Origin: Bacteroidota bacterium
GTDB lineage: Bacteria; Bacteroidota; Ignavibacteria; Ignavibacteriales; Ignavibacteriaceae
NCBI GenBank assembly: GCA_021815405.1
Contig: JAKAGV010000013.1
Coordinates: forward strand, 62,001-126,000
Direction: 5' to 3'
DNA length: 64,000 nt
Part shown: piece after piece, positions 1 to 10,192 of the stretch
Layout: every line of letters starts with the position of its first letter
Position numbering within the stretch: position 1 is the stretch's first letter
Notes under the pieces: model-generated
Seen by the model: the letters and a program-made list of their open reading frames with translations, nothing else
Database searches by the model: none
Told to the model about the DNA's origin: nothing
Translations under genes and position numbers: made by a program

Positions 1-928
1 CGTATTTTGTATTTACGTTTGAACCTTCAACTATGGGAAGCAGATCGCGCTGAACGCCTTCTCTGGAGACATCCGGTCCCTGACCTTTTCCGCCACCGGC
101 AACTTTATCAATCTCATCGATAAAAACTATCCCGGATTCTTCCACACGCTCTATTGCTTCCTTCTGAACAGCATCCATATCAATTAGTTTCTGCGCTTCT
201 TCCTGTGCTATAAGGACTCTTGCCTCGGAAATTTTGGTTTTTCTTTTTTTCTTTTTCTTCGGCATAAGGTTTCCCATGATTTCCTGGAAGTTAATTCCAA
301 GGTCGTCAAAGCCGAATGGTCCAAGCACCTGCATCCCGATAGCATTTTGAGAATTCGCATCAAACTCTATCATCTTATCATTTAGTTCGCCTGCTTTTAA
401 TTTTTCTCGCATCCAATCACGTGTCTTTTGGTTTTGATATGCCTCGCTGTTAACATCTCCTTCTTCAGGCTGATTTACATGATTTTGTGTTTTCTTAACA
501 GGCGGAATTAAGAGATCCAGAATTTTCTCCTCGGCAAGTTCTTCGGCTCTTGCTTGAACTTCCAGTGTCTTTTCTGATTTAATCATGTTGACAGCATAAT
601 CTGCCAAATCCCGAATCATTGACTCAACATCTCTGCCGACATAGCCTACTTCGGTATATTTGGATGCTTCAACTTTTACGAATGGTGCATCGGCAAGCTT
701 GGCAAGTCTTCTTGCAATTTCCGTTTTACCTACTCCGGTGGGTCCAATTAAAATTATATTGTTCGGCAGAATTTCTTCTCTTAGTTGATCTGGAATCTGC
801 TGTCGTCTCCAACGGTTTCGCAATGCAATTGCTACCGCTCTTTTTGCCTCGGTTTGCCCTATAATAAATTTATCAAGCTCAGTTACTATTTGAGTAGGTG
901 TTAAAGTTTTTCTGGATTTATTCTTCAT
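1..928 (-). CDS. hslU: ATP-dependent protease ATPase subunit HslU (partial, C-terminus outside window)
   Basis: HslU is the AAA+ unfoldase that feeds proteins to the HslV peptidase in the cytoplasm. Reading the minus strand from the ATG at 928 gives about 309 residues before the window edge. The N-terminus has the family pattern [16 protein letters not shown], followed by a Walker A motif GPTGVGKT and the sensor-like stretch [13 protein letters not shown]. The middle holds the charged I-domain with a KKKKKRKTK patch, then a Walker [10 protein letters not shown]. The C-terminal end of the ATPase domain and the C-terminal tail that docks into HslV are cut off. The gene lies 6 bp downstream of hslV, the usual hslVU operon order. 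Confidence 0.96.
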   Translation of the reverse strand, partial: MKNKSRKTLTPTQIVTELDKFIIGQTEAKRAVAIALRNRWRRQQIPDQLREEILPNNIILIGPTGVGKTEIARRLAKLADAPFVKVEASKYTEVGYVGRDVESMIRDLADYAVNMIKSEKTLEVQARAEELAEEKILDLLIPPVKKTQNHVNQPEEGDVNSEAYQNQKTRDWMREKLKAGELNDKMIEFDANSQNAIGMQVLGPFGFDDLGINFQEIMGNLMPKKKKKRKTKISEARVLIAQEEAQKLIDMDAVQKEAIERVEESGIVFIDEIDKVAGGGKGQGPDVSREGVQRDLLPIVEGSNVNTKY

Positions 929-934
929 AATATT

Positions 935-1471
935 TTAAATGACTTCCACATTAATTTTATCGTTTGTGTAAATACAAATTTCAGAAGCTGTCTTCAACGC
1001 TTCTTCAACAATTTCTTTAGCAGAAAGATTGCTGTACTTCCTAAGCATTCTTGCTGCAGCCAAAGCATACATGCCGCCGGAACCGATTGCAACTATCTGA
1101 TCATCGGGTTCAATCACATCGCCGTTACCTGAAATAATCATTGCTTTATCTTCTGTAATAACAGCAAGCATCGCTTCAAGCTTGCGAAGAAATTTATCGG
1201 TTCGCCAATCCTTTGCAAGCTCAACCGCAGAACGGTCTACATTTCCTCTATACTGTTCAAGCTTGTCTTCAAATCTTTCCATTAAGGTAAACGCATCGGC
1301 AGAAGCTCCGGCGAAGCCGCACAAAACTTTGCCTCCGGCAAGTCTTCTTATTTTTAATGCATTATGCTTCATCACTGTGTTGCCTAGCGTAACCTGACCG
1401 TCACCGCCAATAGCAGATTTTCCGTTGTGTACAACGCCTATAATCGTAGTTGCATGCATTTTTGTTTCCAT
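935..1471 (-). CDS. hslV: ATP-dependent protease proteolytic subunit HslV
   Basis: HslV is the proteasome-like N-terminal-threonine peptidase of the HslUV complex. The 178-residue product is of normal length. The nucleophile should be Thr8, exposed by removing the short propeptide METKMHA; the following pattern [10 protein letters not shown] and GGDGQVTLG are typical. It could also start at Met5, leaving a three-residue propeptide as in several Gram-positive HslV proteins. The family stretches [10 protein letters not shown] and [15 protein letters not shown] are present. It is followed directly by hslU on the same strand, so the two are probably co-transcribed. Confidence 0.97.
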   Translation of the reverse strand: METKMHATTIIGVVHNGKSAIGGDGQVTLGNTVMKHNALKIRRLAGGKVLCGFAGASADAFTLMERFEDKLEQYRGNVDRSAVELAKDWRTDKFLRKLEAMLAVITEDKAMIISGNGDVIEPDDQIVAIGSGGMYALAAARMLRKYSNLSAKEIVEEALKTASEICIYTNDKINVEVI

Positions 1472-1650
1472 TATTCAGCTCCAAACTTTCAAACTTCGGT
1501 GTAAATTAAAAACATAATTCTTAAAATCGCAATTTTTATGAGAGTATTGATCCCGAACTTTAAATATTTTTGATAAAGACAACAATAAAAATTTCGATTA
1601 AAATAAATGGATTTTTTTCAATTGGTAAAGTACAACTTTTTTTGATTATT

Positions 1651-2292
1651 TCATGAACCGGATTTTGAATTCGGAAATGCAAATGGAATAATTCTGGGAA
1701 CGGTTTTTTGATAATTCAAATATTCATCTCCGAATTTTTCCAACAGCTTCTTCTCTTCATAAAAAGAACCAATATAAAAATAAACAATAATTGCAATCAA
1801 AAATGTTAAATAGGATAAATCCATTTCTGCTCGGAATATCAAGAATAAAATTGAAAAAAGATAAATGGGATGGCGGCAAATTTTATAGGGACCTCTGACA
1901 TTTAACGTCAATTTTTCATCAAGTTCTTTCGAATCGTATTCTTTATTGAACCACCGGAAGATCTGGTTTATTCCAAGGAACTCCTTGGCATCAAAATATT
2001 TTAATGTCCAGATAATTCCTGACAGACTAAGGAACTGAGGAATCAGAACGATAAAATCAAACGGGTAAGGCAAATCATATATAATTAAAATAGGATGAGG
2101 GACGGTTTCATAAAGGAAATAAAAAGTGATAATTGAAATTAGATTATAAACCAAGCGGTAAAATGCAACCGAACTTCCGTACCGCTCAGCCAAAAATTTT
2201 TTTAACTTATTTGAAGCTAAATAAGTATGAAGAAAGGCGAAGAGTGTAAAACCAAAAAGTATAATTAAAACATCGGCAGCATCGATTATCAT
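1651..2292 (-). CDS. Integral-membrane methyltransferase of the ICMT/NnrU-like type
   Basis: This 213-residue protein has five or so hydrophobic segments and a C-terminal signature GPYKICRHPIY followed by E-LL-FGDEY--Y---VPR. That pattern is shared by isoprenylcysteine carboxyl methyltransferases, phospholipid methyltransferases and MddA-type thiol methyltransferases, where the RHPxY and the downstream Glu/Tyr bind S-adenosylmethionine. The substrate cannot be read from sequence. Its ATG overlaps the rpoN stop codon by 4 bp (ATGA), so it is translationally coupled to rpoN, an unusual partner for which I know no functional link. Confidence 0.75.
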   Translation of the reverse strand: MIIDAADVLIILFGFTLFAFLHTYLASNKLKKFLAERYGSSVAFYRLVYNLISIITFYFLYETVPHPILIIYDLPYPFDFIVLIPQFLSLSGIIWTLKYFDAKEFLGINQIFRWFNKEYDSKELDEKLTLNVRGPYKICRHPIYLFSILFLIFRAEMDLSYLTFLIAIIVYFYIGSFYEEKKLLEKFGDEYLNYQKTVPRIIPFAFPNSKSGS

Positions 2293-3749
2293 AATTCCCG
2301 GCGCAGCCTTGCAATAGGCAGCCTTAATTGCTCTCTATATTTCGCAACAGTTCTTCTTGCAATATGAATTCCTTCTTCATTCAACATTTCTGCAAGTTTG
2401 TCGTCGCTGTACGGAAAATTCTTGTCTTCTGAACTGATAATTTCTTTAAGTCTTTCTTTGATATGCTTATTAGAAACTTCCTCGCCTGAATCGGTACTTA
2501 AACCTTCGCTGAAAAAATATTTCAGTTCATGAATTCCCATCGGGCTTTGAACGTACTTACCATTAACCACACGACTGATTGTCGAAATATCCATATTGAT
2601 TTCGTCAGCAATATCTTTATAAATCATCGGCTTAAGAAGTTTCGCACCCTTCTCAAAAAATTCATATTGTTTCTCTACAATTGCCTGCATGATTTTCATC
2701 AACGTTTCGCGCCTCTGTTGAATACAAGCGATAAACCATTTTGCAGATTCAAACTTTTCTCTAAGGAATTTGTAAGTATTCTTTTCGCGCGGTGACGATT
2801 TTCTTCCCTTTTTGTTTTGTTCTATCATTTCAAGATAAGTTTTGCTGAGTGTTACCGATGGAACGCTCCTGTCATTCAATGTTATTACGAAAGAGTCATC
2901 AACTTTTTCAACAATAAAGTCCGGCGTAATTTGGTTCATCTCAACAGATTCAATGTTGCCTTCGCCGGGTTTCGGATTTAAGCTCTGTATAAGTTCAATA
3001 GTTGCTTTCAAACTTTCATCAGTAAGATTCATCTTCTGTTTGATTACATCGTACCGTTTCTGAGTAAAGTCATTGAAATATTTTTCCAGTAATTCTTCGG
3101 CAAGAAAAGAATAGTAAGGATCGAAAGACAAGTTCCGTAATTGAACTAAAAGACATTCTTGAAGGCTCCTGCATGCTATCCCGACCGGATCAAAAGTCTG
3201 AATTTTTTTCAACATTGCTTCAGCATCTTCCTGAGATATTTGAATATGCTCGAACATGTCAAGTTCCTTCAAAATATCAGACAGGTTTCCCTTCAGATAA
3301 CCGTCGGCATCAAGGTTACCTATAATTTCTTCTCCGAGCATATAAAGATTGTCGTCAAGATTCAACATATTTAACTGCTCTCTCAGATGCTCACTCAAAC
3401 TTTCTTTTGCAGGCGCAAGTGGTTGGTAAATCTCATCATCTTTGCTGCGGTTAAGTTTGTCGGATTCGAAGTCAGTATCGTTCATAAAATCTTCAAGTTC
3501 GAACTCATCTTTTTCGTTGCGTTCAAATTCCTCGTCAATCTCATTTTCCTCAGAGTTCTCTTTCCCGTCAACTTCAATTGACATGTCGATCTCATCTTCC
3601 ATCACTTCTTCAAGTATCGGATTCAGCTCAAGTTCGTTTTTAATTCTTTGTTCAAGAGCGATTGTATTTAATTGTAAAAGCTTTTGATACTGTATTTGCT
3701 GCGGAGAAAGCTTTTGCTGCTGCGAAAGTTTCTGACTAAGTGTTAACAT
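2289..3749 (-). CDS. rpoN: RNA polymerase sigma-54 factor
   Basis: Sigma-54 directs RNA polymerase to -24/-12 promoters and needs an AAA+ activator. The 486-residue product has the Gln-rich region I (SQKLSQQQKLSPQQ and repeated Leu), an acidic region II around residues 50-115, the core-binding domain with the FDPVGIACRSLQECLLVQL motif, the helix-turn-helix segment DIADEINMDISTISRVVNGK, and the RpoN box ARRTVAKYR at residues 464-472. It overlaps the 3' end of the upstream DUF3109 gene by 14 bp and the downstream methyltransferase gene by 4 bp. No sigma-54 activator is encoded in the window. Confidence 0.97.
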   Translation of the reverse strand: MLTLSQKLSQQQKLSPQQIQYQKLLQLNTIALEQRIKNELELNPILEEVMEDEIDMSIEVDGKENSEENEIDEEFERNEKDEFELEDFMNDTDFESDKLNRSKDDEIYQPLAPAKESLSEHLREQLNMLNLDDNLYMLGEEIIGNLDADGYLKGNLSDILKELDMFEHIQISQEDAEAMLKKIQTFDPVGIACRSLQECLLVQLRNLSFDPYYSFLAEELLEKYFNDFTQKRYDVIKQKMNLTDESLKATIELIQSLNPKPGEGNIESVEMNQITPDFIVEKVDDSFVITLNDRSVPSVTLSKTYLEMIEQNKKGRKSSPREKNTYKFLREKFESAKWFIACIQQRRETLMKIMQAIVEKQYEFFEKGAKLLKPMIYKDIADEINMDISTISRVVNGKYVQSPMGIHELKYFFSEGLSTDSGEEVSNKHIKERLKEIISSEDKNFPYSDDKLAEMLNEEGIHIARRTVAKYREQLRLPIARLRREL

Positions 3750-4320
3750 TTTCCTTCCCGATATTTTCCTTCAATATTGAATACCATTTTTTACCATATA
3801 ATCTAATTAACGAATCTTTACAAAAATCTATCAAGTTTATGTTATTCTTTGCACCATTTTCAAGTGCGGCAGAACATTCATTAAATTTTTCAAACCTCAA
3901 AACGTCGCCTCCGAATTTTGAAACACGAATCGGAAAAAGGTGACATGAAATTGGCTTTCTGAAATTAATTTTTCCGTCATTGAATGCGCGCTCGATTCCG
4001 CATTTGGCAATTCCGCGTTCAAAATATACAAATACACAGGCTTTATTGTCCACACTCCTTGTAACAAGTTCACCTTCTTTTTCCTCATAAAAACCTTCGT
4101 CTTCAATAATATCTAAATGTTTTTTAGGAAGATAAGGTTTTACTGCATCTAATACTTTTTCTATTTCACCAATCTCTTCTTTAAGAAGCGGTGCACCGTA
4201 CGGACTTTCAAGCGTGCAGCAGGCACCTTTACATTTTTTTAAATCGCACGCAAACTTAATTTCTGCTATTTCTTGACGAATTATTACGTCTTCAGCTCTG
4301 ATAAAATTATTAACAAACAT
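3736..4320 (-). CDS. DUF3109 family cysteine-rich protein
   Basis: The 194-residue product has a cysteine cluster at Cys25, Cys30, Cys34 and Cys35 (CDLKKCKGACC) and later single cysteines in NKACVF, AKCGIE and ISCHLFP. This layout is that of the DUF3109 family of Bacteroidota/Chlorobiota, which probably binds a metal or iron-sulfur cluster; the function is unknown to me. It starts a minus-strand operon with rpoN, overlapping it by 14 bp. The ATG at 4320 is preceded by an AT-rich intergenic region shared with the divergent SDR gene. Confidence 0.8.
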   Translation of the reverse strand: MFVNNFIRAEDVIIRQEIAEIKFACDLKKCKGACCTLESPYGAPLLKEEIGEIEKVLDAVKPYLPKKHLDIIEDEGFYEEKEGELVTRSVDNKACVFVYFERGIAKCGIERAFNDGKINFRKPISCHLFPIRVSKFGGDVLRFEKFNECSAALENGAKNNINLIDFCKDSLIRLYGKKWYSILKENIGKENVNT

Positions 4321-4446
4321 TGGAATAATTTTTGAAGAAAAGATACTAATTTGTTATCTAATAGAAAAATTTAAATATCATATGTTAATTTTTATTCAGT
4401 ATAAAAATAGAAGTATATTTGTCTTTAATTTTCAAAAAATGAATTT

Positions 4447-5202
4447 ATGGTACTTCAAGATAAGAATATTTTAATCACTGGTGCATCTAGCGGCATCGGT
4501 TTTGAAATATCCAAACAACTTGCCGGCAAAGGCTGCAACCTTGCCTTTCTTAATCGCCGAACTGAAATAACCGATAAATTCACCAATGAACATTCAACTC
4601 GTAAAAATAAAATTATTTCATTAAAGTGCGACGTTAGCCGCCGAGAAGAAGTATTGAGTGCCGTTACTCAAGTTAAAAATATTTTCGGTAAGATTGATAT
4701 TGCCATATTGAATTCAGGAATCAGCAAAAGATTTAAGGTTGAGAATTTTGATTCTGATTTTATTCGTCAAACCTTTGAAGTAAATGTCTTAGGAATGTCT
4801 TACTGCATTGAAGCATTGCTGCCGGATTTTATTAAACTGAAAAGCGGGATGATCGTTGGTATTTCTAGTTTAGCAGATGGAAGAGGATTTCCTAAGAGCG
4901 GTTCTTATTGCGCTAGCAAAGCTGCTGTTACTCTTCTTCTCGAAAGCCTGAGAATAGAATTGAAAAAGCATAATATCAAAGTCATTACCGTAAAACCTGG
5001 GTTTGTCAAAACTCCAATGACTGATAAAAATGAATTTCAGATGCCTTTTCTTATGAAAGTCGACAAAGCTGCGGAAATTATTTTAAAAGGAATTGAAAAG
5101 GAAAAAAGGACCATACAATTTCCTGCACCAACAGTTTTTGGTGCGAGACTGTTAAAGATTATTCCGGATTTTATTTTTGATAAGATAGCGGAAAGGACAT
5201 AA
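4447..5202 (+). CDS. Short-chain dehydrogenase/reductase
   Basis: A classical SDR of 251 residues. The nucleotide-binding motif TGASSGIG lies at residues 11-18, the NAG-like element appears as LNSG (88-91), and the catalytic residues are Ser141, Tyr154 and Lys158 (YCASK). The C-terminal part with KPGFVKTPMTD is typical of NADP(H)-dependent oxidoreductases acting on lipid or sugar carbonyls. The substrate cannot be inferred. It is divergent from the rpoN operon and has no obvious partner. Confidence 0.9.
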   Translation: MVLQDKNILITGASSGIGFEISKQLAGKGCNLAFLNRRTEITDKFTNEHSTRKNKIISLKCDVSRREEVLSAVTQVKNIFGKIDIAILNSGISKRFKVENFDSDFIRQTFEVNVLGMSYCIEALLPDFIKLKSGMIVGISSLADGRGFPKSGSYCASKAAVTLLLESLRIELKKHNIKVITVKPGFVKTPMTDKNEFQMPFLMKVDKAAEIILKGIEKEKRTIQFPAPTVFGARLLKIIPDFIFDKIAERT

Positions 5203-5311
5203 ACATCTTTCTGCTGTAATTCTCAGCTCATCATTCCAAATTTTATTTTTATAAAATGATTTTTTATTAGGAGACTTATCTTTATATTTCGAATAGAAAG
5301 GGGGAAGTACA

Positions 5312-8300
5312 ATGAAAAAATTATTCCCTTTAGCTTTTCTATTTTCAACGTGTTTTCTATATGCTCAGTCAAATTCAACTTTGACATTTAGCGAAGTTAT
5401 GTTCTATCCTGAGTCCGGCAACAATGAATTTGTTGAGATTTATAATTTGTCTTCTACCGAAAGCATCGATCTAACAAATTATAAAATTAAATATTATACT
5501 TCATCACCGGATATCATAACCTCAGCCGGATCCGAGACAATTCTGCAGCCGAATTCTTTTGCAATCATTTTTGAGGGAGACTATGATTTTGAGAAGGGCA
5601 TTTATAAAAATTTAATTCCGCCTTCCGCTTTGGTACTTAAGATTTCCGATAATGCATTCGGTTCTTCCGGGATGGCAAATACAACAAGCCGTCAACTTGT
5701 ACTGTTAAGTCCAGGCAATGACACCTTGGATGTTTACACTTATTCGGCTAACAACAAAGCGGGATTTTCAGATGAGAAAATTTTGTTAACTAATGATAAT
5801 TCAGCAAGCAATTGGGAAAACTCTAAAATAATAAACGGTACTCCAGGTTTTATGAATTCTGTTTCGCCTTTGAATTTTGATCTTGAATTATCATCAATTA
5901 AAATCGCGCCGCAAAATCCGAGTTTAAATGTATCTGTAAATATTACAGCCATTGTTAAGAATAAAGGAACGTCTTCAGCAAATAACTTTTCAGTGGAATT
6001 TTATAATGACAAAGATTTAGATTCTATCCTCTCGCCTGCTGATTTACTCTCATCTCAAATATTCCAAAATTTAAATTCTTCTGATTCTGTTTCAGCAATT
6101 GCAAGTTTAACAGTTGATCACCCGGGAACTTACTTAATTCTCGTAAAAGTAATCTTCAGTTCAGATGAAGATACTGCAAATAATTTTCTTGCACATAAAT
6201 TTGTAGCTGCCGGGAAACCAGTTAATTACAATGATGTCGTAATAAATGAAATAATGTATGCTCCTCTTCCCGACGAGCCGGAATGGATTGAACTTTATAA
6301 TAAATCGACGGCGATCATCAATTTAAATGGTTGGAAGATTGGTGATAATTCCAAATCAACATCGACAATAAAAAATGATGTTTTGATTAAGCCGCAATCT
6401 TACATAGTAATTAGTAAAGATTCTTCCGTGACAAATATATTTAATATCAAGTCACCGGTAATAGTTTCGAATTTCCCATCCTTAAACAACACCGGCGATG
6501 CTGTTGTAATAAAAGATTCTGCAGGAACCAAGATTGATAGTTTAGAATATACTCCCGGCTGGGGAGGAAATTATGGTTCGTCGCTTGAAAGAATTTCTGT
6601 TGATGCTCAATCAACAAACTCATCAAACTGGAAGACTACCGAAAATAAAAATAAAGGAACTCCGGGCTATGTAAATTCTGTTTCACAAAAAGATTATGAC
6701 ATTGAACTAGCAGATATTATTTTCAATTCTCCTACACCGATGGTTAATGACCATGTTTCACTATCAGCAAAAATTATAAATAAAGGGAAACTTTCTCAGC
6801 CATTTTCACTTCAACTTTATGAAGATACAAATCAGGATTCCTTGCCAGATGTCCACTTAGCTAACCTGGAATTTCTAAAAGTTAATCCATCCGACTCTTC
6901 AACTTTTCTATTTAATTATTCAATTGAAAATATTTCTTCTCCGCATTCATATTATGTTGTTGCTCAAATGGAAAATGACCAGGACACGAGTAATAACTAT
7001 TTTTACAAAACCATTTCGCCCGGATACCCGACAGGAACAATTCTGATTAATGAAGTAATGTATGCGCCGATAAAGAATGGACCTGAGTGGATTGAATTAG
7101 TTAATTGTTCAAATTTTCCGGTAAATTTGAAAAACTGGTCTTTAAGCGATTTACTTACCACACCTACTAAAAATAAAATTGCAGATAAAGATTTAACAAT
7201 GTTACCGGGAGAATATTTAGTTATCTCAAGAGATTCTTCAATTATTAATTATTATCCTGGATTAAAATCAAAAATTGCCATTGTAAATTTCGGTACTCTT
7301 GGAAACACCGAAGATGGAGTTGTTATTACTGATTTTAGGGATTTGACTATCGACAGTCTTCATTATAATAGCTCCTGGGGCGGCTCAAACGGACATTCAT
7401 TGGAAAGATTGTCTTTATCTTCTCCAACAAATGACATCACAAATTGGGCAGCTTCATTATCTGAAAACAACGGTACTCCTGGCGAAGCAAATTCAATTAT
7501 AAATATTTCTGCTTATAATCGAAACGACTTGGTAATAAATGAAATAATGTTTGATCCCGGTGAGGATAACAGCGAGTTTATCGAATTCCTAAATCTCGGC
7601 AGCAAAGAAATCAACATAGGCGGCTGGAAAGTTTTAACCGGTAAAGATAACAAGTACCAGCTTTCGGAAATTAATAATTATATACCTGCAGGTGCATACT
7701 TTGTTCTGGCTGCAGATTCATCAATTCTATTGAAATATCATTTGGAGAATTACGAGTATAAGACAATTCTTAATTCCACTGATCTTAATTTGTCAAATGA
7801 CAACGATGCAATAATTCTTACCGACATGAAAAATAATGTGATTGATTCAGTTCATTATTACAGTTCGTGGCAAAATAAAAATTTTACTGCAACCAAAAAT
7901 ATTTCACTTGAAAAGATCAATCCTAGACTCGACGGCAACCGGAGGGCAAATTGGTCTAGTTCCGCAAGCAGAACCGGAGCTACTCCCGGTAAACAAAATA
8001 GTATTTACGCTGTCAATCAAAATTCAAGTTCAAATATTTCAGTCTTTCCAAATCCTTTTTCTCCTGACAATGACGGCTTCGAAGATTTCGCAATTATCAA
8101 TTACAGCTTAAGCCAGCCAGTTGCACAGATCAGAATAAAAGTATTTGACAGCCATGGCAGACTTGTTCGTACAATTTCAAATAATCAAGCAAGCGGACAA
8201 ACCGGTTCGGTAATCTTTAATGGATTGGATGAAAGCGGAAGAGCACTGCGAATCGGTATCTATATAATTTTTCTTGAAGCGGTTAACAATATCTATTCAA

Positions 8301-8347
8301 TTGTAGAGAATTTGAAAACTGTCGTTGTCATAGCAAAGAAATTTTAA
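5312..8347 (+). CDS. Large exported protein with four lamin-tail domains and a FlgD-like C-terminus
   Basis: The 1011-residue product begins with a signal peptide (MKKLFPLAFLFSTCFLYAQS). Lamin-tail-like domains start near residues 22, 306, 574 and 739; each has the pattern (V/L)INE(V/I)M--P----EWIEL or a variant, and ends with a GTPG(Y/E/K)-NS element. CARDB-like beta domains (DIEL--I---, LV-V/IV-NKG) lie between the first three. The last 100 residues start with PNPFSPDNDGFED and form a FlgD/Ig-like domain of the kind often found at the C-terminus of secreted proteins in this phylum. It is probably a surface or extracellular adhesive protein. A purine-rich ribosome site GGGGGAAGT precedes the ATG. 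Confidence 0.85.
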   Translation: MKKLFPLAFLFSTCFLYAQSNSTLTFSEVMFYPESGNNEFVEIYNLSSTESIDLTNYKIKYYTSSPDIITSAGSETILQPNSFAIIFEGDYDFEKGIYKNLIPPSALVLKISDNAFGSSGMANTTSRQLVLLSPGNDTLDVYTYSANNKAGFSDEKILLTNDNSASNWENSKIINGTPGFMNSVSPLNFDLELSSIKIAPQNPSLNVSVNITAIVKNKGTSSANNFSVEFYNDKDLDSILSPADLLSSQIFQNLNSSDSVSAIASLTVDHPGTYLILVKVIFSSDEDTANNFLAHKFVAAGKPVNYNDVVINEIMYAPLPDEPEWIELYNKSTAIINLNGWKIGDNSKSTSTIKNDVLIKPQSYIVISKDSSVTNIFNIKSPVIVSNFPSLNNTGDAVVIKDSAGTKIDSLEYTPGWGGNYGSSLERISVDAQSTNSSNWKTTENKNKGTPGYVNSVSQKDYDIELADIIFNSPTPMVNDHVSLSAKIINKGKLSQPFSLQLYEDTNQDSLPDVHLANLEFLKVNPSDSSTFLFNYSIENISSPHSYYVVAQMENDQDTSNNYFYKTISPGYPTGTILINEVMYAPIKNGPEWIELVNCSNFPVNLKNWSLSDLLTTPTKNKIADKDLTMLPGEYLVISRDSSIINYYPGLKSKIAIVNFGTLGNTEDGVVITDFRDLTIDSLHYNSSWGGSNGHSLERLSLSSPTNDITNWAASLSENNGTPGEANSIINISAYNRNDLVINEIMFDPGEDNSEFIEFLNLGSKEINIGGWKVLTGKDNKYQLSEINNYIPAGAYFVLAADSSILLKYHLENYEYKTILNSTDLNLSNDNDAIILTDMKNNVIDSVHYYSSWQNKNFTATKNISLEKINPRLDGNRRANWSSSASRTGATPGKQNSIYAVNQNSSSNISVFPNPFSPDNDGFEDFAIINYSLSQPVAQIRIKVFDSHGRLVRTISNNQASGQTGSVIFNGLDESGRALRIGIYIIFLEAVNNIYSIVENLKTVVVIAKKF

Positions 8348-8464
8348 TTAAACAGCGTGAGTTCTATCAAAACGATTTTTGATTAAAATAGATTTAACAA
8401 TTACTTAATTGTGCTATATAAATTTTAATTATAAGTTGGCTGCAATAAAATTTAAGAGGTTACC

Positions 8465-8914
8465 ATGTTGAAAGAATCTTTAATTGAAATCTTTGATCGC
8501 GATTTAAATAAATTAAAAATAGAAATAAGTTCATATGAAAATGAATCGAGTCTTTGGCTGATTAAAAAGGATATTAAAAATTCTGGCGGAAACATATGCC
8601 TTCATCTAATCGGCAATCTGAAACAATTTATTGGAAATATACTTGGAAAATTTGATTACATCAGAGATCGTGATTTCGAATTCGGAAAGAAGGATATTCC
8701 TAAAAAAGATTTAGTTCACGAAATAGAAGAAACAAAAGAAATTGTTCTAACCTCGTTAAGAAATTTAGATGAGAGTGATTTCGGGAAAATTTTCCCGATC
8801 AACGTCTTTAATAAAGAAATGACAACCGGATTCTTTCTTATTAATCTCGTCGCGCATTTGAATTACCATCTTGGTCAAATAAATTACCATAGGCGAATCA
8901 TTAGTAATAAATAA
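8465..8914 (+). CDS. DinB-like four-helix protein
   Basis: A 149-residue protein with the spacing of the DinB superfamily: His47 in CLHLIGN and the pair His131/His135 in HLNYHLGQINYH are the likely metal ligands. Members related to DUF1572 are mostly uncharacterised; some relatives act as thiol-dependent transferases. The gene has a good ribosome site (AAGAGGTTACC before the ATG). The frameshifted cupin gene follows 17 bp downstream, so the two may once have formed an operon. Confidence 0.8.
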   Translation: MLKESLIEIFDRDLNKLKIEISSYENESSLWLIKKDIKNSGGNICLHLIGNLKQFIGNILGKFDYIRDRDFEFGKKDIPKKDLVHEIEETKEIVLTSLRNLDESDFGKIFPINVFNKEMTTGFFLINLVAHLNYHLGQINYHRRIISNK

Positions 8915-8931
8915 AACTTATGGAGCTTGGG

Positions 8932-9275
8932 ATGGACAAGGTAAATATTCAAGAAACGAGTACTGGAGTCCGCATATTGCAGGCGATCTCAACGGTCAGC
9001 AAGTTAAGCTGGTAAAATTTCAAAGTCCTTTCATCTGGCACAAACATGAAAATGAAGATGAATTATTCTTTGTGGTTAAAGGCAGTTTCACAATGAAGTT
9101 CCGAAATAATCAGTTTGAAGTAAATGAAAGTGAGTTTATTATCGTTCCGAAAGGAGTTGAACATAGACCTGTTGCTGAGAACGAAGTACATATTATGCTA
9201 TTTGAGCCGGCTTCAACTTTGAATACCGGTAATGTAGTAAATGAAATGACTGTCATAAATCCGCAAAAAGTTTAA
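8932..9275 (+). pseudogene. Cupin-domain protein with an apparent 5' frameshift
   Basis: The frame running to the stop at 9275 encodes a complete small cupin: NEYWSPHIAGDLNGQ, then WHKHENEDELFFVVKG with the metal-binding His/His/Glu, then VPKGVEHRP. There is no ATG in that frame upstream of the cupin core; the first codons in frame are an internal GTG at 9072, which would delete the metal site. A ribosome site (GGAG at 8922-8925) is correctly placed before an ATG at 8932 that begins MDKVNIQE, the expected cupin N-terminus, but that frame soon stops. The two parts join if about one base is added or removed near 8955. This is either a recent mutation or a sequencing error. Confidence 0.65.
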
Positions 9276-9469
9276 TACCTTCTAATACAAGTCCCTCAAA
9301 TCACATAAGGTTTCAGATGCACATTTCTGTCGAAACTTTTTTGGCTATGTATTGTCTAATCTTCAGAAATAAAAAATGCTGAAATGATTCTGGCATTATT
9401 GATTAGATTACGATAACGATGATTACAACTTAAGATATGGTGGCAAAGCTAGATAACAGAATCATTTTG

Positions 9470-9500
9470 AAAGCCGTCATGGCAGTCGTGACGGCTTTTT
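9470..9500 (+). terminator. Rho-independent terminator
   Basis: The sequence AAAGCCGTCA, a 9-base loop, TGACGGCTTTTT forms a 10-bp stem followed by T residues. It lies between the convergent cupin and LOG-family genes and can serve both directions, since A residues flank the left arm. Confidence 0.8.
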
Positions 9501-9516
9501 AACTTTAACAAGACAA

Positions 9517-10119
9517 TCATTTATTATTTTTTCGAAGAGTAGCAAAGTTTCTCGCACTTTCGCTCCATTCGGGCGATTCTTCTATTGCATTAATAATCTT
9601 TGAAGGTTCATCAACAATCCGCCACATATCCCTGTTTCTCTCATCCATGAACTTTTCATCCACTGCTTTTTCAAGAAGCTGGATACAAGGGTCATAGAAA
9701 TTTTTCGTATTCAATAAAATAACCGGACTCAGGTAAACACCAAGCCTTTTCATAGTCAATGTTTCAAATAGTTCTTCAAAGGTACCGGAGCCGCCGGGCA
9801 AGGCAATTGCAGCATCAGTATCTTTTCTCATCAATTCTTTTCGCTCGCTCATCGTTTCAACTATTTTCATTTCGGTCAAAGCAGGGTGTCCCCATTCTAG
9901 TTCATACATAAATTTCGGAATAACTCCAATAACTTTTCCGCCTCTGGATAAAGCGCCGTTGGCAGCCATTCCCATTAATCCGGCAGCACCTCCGCCGTAA
10001 ACAATGGTAATGGAATTCTCTGCTAGAATTTCACCCAGCCGGTAAGCGGCATTTAAATAAACAGGGTTTACATAATCGCTTGATGCGCAGTAGATACAAA
10101 CTCTTTCAATCATCAACAA
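9517..10119 (-). CDS. LOG family protein (TIGR00730-like nucleotide monophosphate ribohydrolase)
   Basis: LOG-family enzymes cleave nucleoside 5'-monophosphates such as cytokinin ribotides to base and ribose 5-phosphate. The 200-residue product shows the Rossmann start VCIYCASSD, the glycine-rich loop YGGGAAGLMG (41-50), MSERK (90-94) and the signature PGGSGTFEE (108-116). All residues usually cited for activity are present. It stands alone on the minus strand and converges on the cupin gene. Confidence 0.9.
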   Translation of the reverse strand: MLMIERVCIYCASSDYVNPVYLNAAYRLGEILAENSITIVYGGGAAGLMGMAANGALSRGGKVIGVIPKFMYELEWGHPALTEMKIVETMSERKELMRKDTDAAIALPGGSGTFEELFETLTMKRLGVYLSPVILLNTKNFYDPCIQLLEKAVDEKFMDERNRDMWRIVDEPSKIINAIEESPEWSESARNFATLRKNNK

Positions 10120-10192
10120 TCTCCAATTTAAGACTGCGAAATATAACTTTTTAAAACAAATTTTTTATCGGAAAAATTCCTTTATAAATCAT

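Noticed and set aside
619-864. Open frame on the plus strand within hslU
   Set aside because: It is a shadow of hslU in another frame; hslU motifs are clear on the minus strand.
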